DNA from: Elusimicrobiota bacterium
GTDB taxonomy: Bacteria > Elusimicrobiota > Elusimicrobia > Elusimicrobiales > Elusimicrobiaceae
NCBI GenBank assembly: GCA_031258375.1
Contig: JAIRMX010000151.1
Span: 1 to 7,043 of the forward strand
Reading direction: 5' to 3'
Length of the DNA stretch: 7,043 bases
Numbering within the stretch: position 1 is the stretch's first letter; the number at the start of each line of letters is the position of its first letter. Both the position numbers and the translations under genes were made by a program. Shown piece by piece: positions 5,694 through 7,043 of this stretch. Under the pieces are notes generated by a model. The model was not told the DNA's origin, searched no databases, and saw nothing but the letters and a program-made list of their open reading frames with translations.

Positions 5694-7043
5694 TTAAACT
5701 TCCTTAATTTCCTTAACGTCTTGCTTTTGAAAGGTTTCAACGGGAACATTAATTCCTTTAGCTTTAAACTCGCGGTAAAATTTGGGCATTTCGCCGGTAG
5801 CGTTGAATATGCCTTCGACTTTGCCTTCTTTATTAACGCCGGTCTGCACATAACGGAATAAATCGGTACTTTGTATGTTGCCGTCTTTCTGCCCGTGCAC
5901 TTCCGTTACATAAGTGACTTTTCTGCTTCCGTCGGAAAATCTTGAAAGCTGCACTATAAGATTTACCGCCGAGGAAATCATTTCCCTTATAGCCCATATC
6001 GGCAAATCCGCGCTGGCCATCATACACATAGCCTCAAGACGCGTAAGCCCGTCGCGCGGGGTATTGGCGTGAATGGTGGCCAGAGAACCTTCATGGCCGG
6101 TATTCATAGCCTGCAACATATCCAAAGCTTCCGATCCGCGGCACTCGCCGACGACAATTCTGTCCGGCCTCATACGTAAACAGTTTTTTACCAAATCTCT
6201 GATGTTGATTTCGCCCTTGCCCTCAACGTTAGCCGGCCTGCTTTCCAAAGAAACCCAGTGTTCCTGCTGAAGCCTTAACTCGGCGGTATCCTCCACGGTG
6301 ATAATACGCTCGTCCTGAGGAATATAGCTTGAAAGCGCGTTTAAAAAAGTAGTTTTACCGGTGCCCGTGCCGCCGGATATAATAATGTTTTTACGTAGCT
6401 TAACGCAGCTTTCGAGGAAAAACATAGTGGGCTTGTCTATAGTGCCAAATCTATAATAATCTTCCGGCCCGAAAGGCTTTTGCGAAAAGCGCCTTATAGT
6501 CAGCGAAGGGCCGGATATCGCAAGAGGAGCGATAATCGCGTTAACGCGCGATCCGTCTTTCAAACGCGCGTCGACGAGCGGCACGGATTCGTCTATGCGC
6601 CTGCCGAGCGGAGCGACTATGCGTTTAATAACCTGAACAACCTGATCGTTGTTTCGGAATTTATAGCGCGTTAAAGTAAGCTTGCCTTTTTGCTCTATAA
6701 AAATTTTATCGTACGCGTTGACCATAATTTCGGTGACCGAACTGTCTCTCATTAATATTTCCAACGGGCCCAAACCCAAAATTTCGTCAAGCAATTCGTT
6801 AATAAATCTTACTTTTTGATCGCGCGAAAGCTGCACGTTCGCCTTTTTGCGCAAAATTTCGTCCACAATTACCGAAACTCGTTTTCTCGTCTGTTCGTTT
6901 TTTGAGCCTTCTTCGCTTATGACTATTCGCTCTACTTCGAGAGTTTTGATTACGTCTTTATGAACTTCCTGTTTTAAACCGTCCCAGTAAGAAAGATCTT
7001 GCTTGTTATCGAAATGATCGACATTCGATTCGGAAGAAACGGG
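5694..7043 (-). CDS. cpaF: CpaF/TadA-family secretion ATPase of a Tad (type IVc) pilus, 5' partial
   Basis: This is the cytoplasmic hexameric ATPase that powers pilin assembly or export through the TadB/TadC platform. The reading frame is open to the right window edge: 449 residues are visible and the true start lies outside. A GTG at 6864-6866 could be taken as a start, but the 59 codons upstream are open and resemble the helical CpaF N-terminus (Y-W-D-G-L-K...). Numbering from the edge, the N-terminal domain with the VNAYDKIFIEQKG strand is near 108-120, the conserved ARLKDGSRVNAI segment near 159-170, Walker A GGTGTGKTT at 224-232, the acidic box TVEDTAEL at 249-256, Walker B RIVVGECRG at 295-303 and the His box GHEGSLATIHANTP at 316-329. 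All catalytic motifs look intact. CpaF proteins are typically around 450-480 residues, so little is missing. It ends 13 bases before tadB. The family call is secure; which pilus or secretion variant it drives is inferred from its neighbours. Confidence 0.97.
   Translation of the reverse strand, partial: PVSSESNVDHFDNKQDLSYWDGLKQEVHKDVIKTLEVERIVISEEGSKNEQTRKRVSVIVDEILRKKANVQLSRDQKVRFINELLDEILGLGPLEILMRDSSVTEIMVNAYDKIFIEQKGKLTLTRYKFRNNDQVVQVIKRIVAPLGRRIDESVPLVDARLKDGSRVNAIIAPLAISGPSLTIRRFSQKPFGPEDYYRFGTIDKPTMFFLESCVKLRKNIIISGGTGTGKTTFLNALSSYIPQDERIITVEDTAELRLQQEHWVSLESRPANVEGKGEINIRDLVKNCLRMRPDRIVVGECRGSEALDMLQAMNTGHEGSLATIHANTPRDGLTRLEAMCMMASADLPIWAIREMISSAVNLIVQLSRFSDGSRKVTYVTEVHGQKDGNIQSTDLFRYVQTGVNKEGKVEGIFNATGEMPKFYREFKAKGINVPVETFQKQDVKEIKEV

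Larger units (their letters stand above)
1..7043 (-). other. Predicted single operon of Tad-type pilus motor and envelope genes
   Basis: All seven genes share one strand, with spacings of 13, -4, 47, 4, 19 and 27 bases in order of transcription. No gap is long enough to suggest an independent promoter, and none contains a GC-rich hairpin followed by a T run. The largest gap (3148-3194, between tadC and the TPR gene) holds only the ribosome binding site and a weak five-base inverted pair. The operon start and end lie outside the window. Confidence 0.75.

Noticed and set aside
5681..5851. A 57-residue upstream extension of the TadB-like protein, starting at 5851
   Set aside because: It would overlap the conserved CpaF C-terminus in another frame, and it would put basic residues before a clear signal peptide. 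The ATG at 5680 has its own ribosome binding site.
5328..5861. A 177-codon open frame on the plus strand
   Set aside because: It lies opposite the TadB-like and CpaF coding sequences, has no convincing ribosome binding site or recognisable product, and is explained as a shadow of the real frame.

Overview
The window is a tightly packed stretch of seven genes, all on the minus strand, so it reads from right to left. The first gene (CpaF/TadA ATPase) runs off the right edge and the last (an exported protein) runs off the left edge. No gap between genes exceeds 47 bases, and I see no internal promoter, terminator, RNA gene, mobile element or CRISPR array. The simplest reading is the middle of one operon whose promoter and end both lie outside the window.

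Order of transcription: (1) CpaF/TadA secretion ATPase, 5694-7043, 5' end missing. (2) TadB-like inner-membrane platform protein, 4073-5680, with an unusual N-terminal signal peptide and about 215 extra extracytoplasmic residues. (3) TadC-like platform protein, 3195-4076, overlapping tadB by ATGA. (4) Exported TPR protein, 1819-3147, in the place of TadD or another assembly factor. (5) Membrane-anchored Cache-like/HAMP/PAS-like sensor with no recognisable output domain, 666-1814. (6) Small two-helix membrane protein of DUF3566-like appearance, 341-646. (7) Exported protein with a Lys/Ser/Thr-rich linker, 1-313, 3' end missing.

Genes 1-3 are the motor core of a Tad (Flp, type IVc) pilus or related secretion machine: a hexameric ATPase acts on paired T2SSF membrane proteins to move pilin subunits out of the membrane. 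The TPR protein fits a periplasmic assembly role. The sensor, the small membrane protein and the last exported protein are not standard Tad components; they may tune the machine or be lineage-specific parts.

The organism is a Gram-negative-type (diderm) bacterium of moderate GC, judging from the periplasmic-style exported proteins and Shine-Dalgarno-led, head-to-tail genes. The split-TadB architecture, the HAMP sensor and signal peptides ending Phe-Ala-Gln remind me of Elusimicrobiota (Elusimicrobium/Endomicrobium relatives), but this is a weak inference that sequence alone does not settle.

The most noteworthy points are the two-part TadB, the output-less sensor embedded in a pilus operon, and the Gln residue at the predicted mature N-terminus of three exported proteins.
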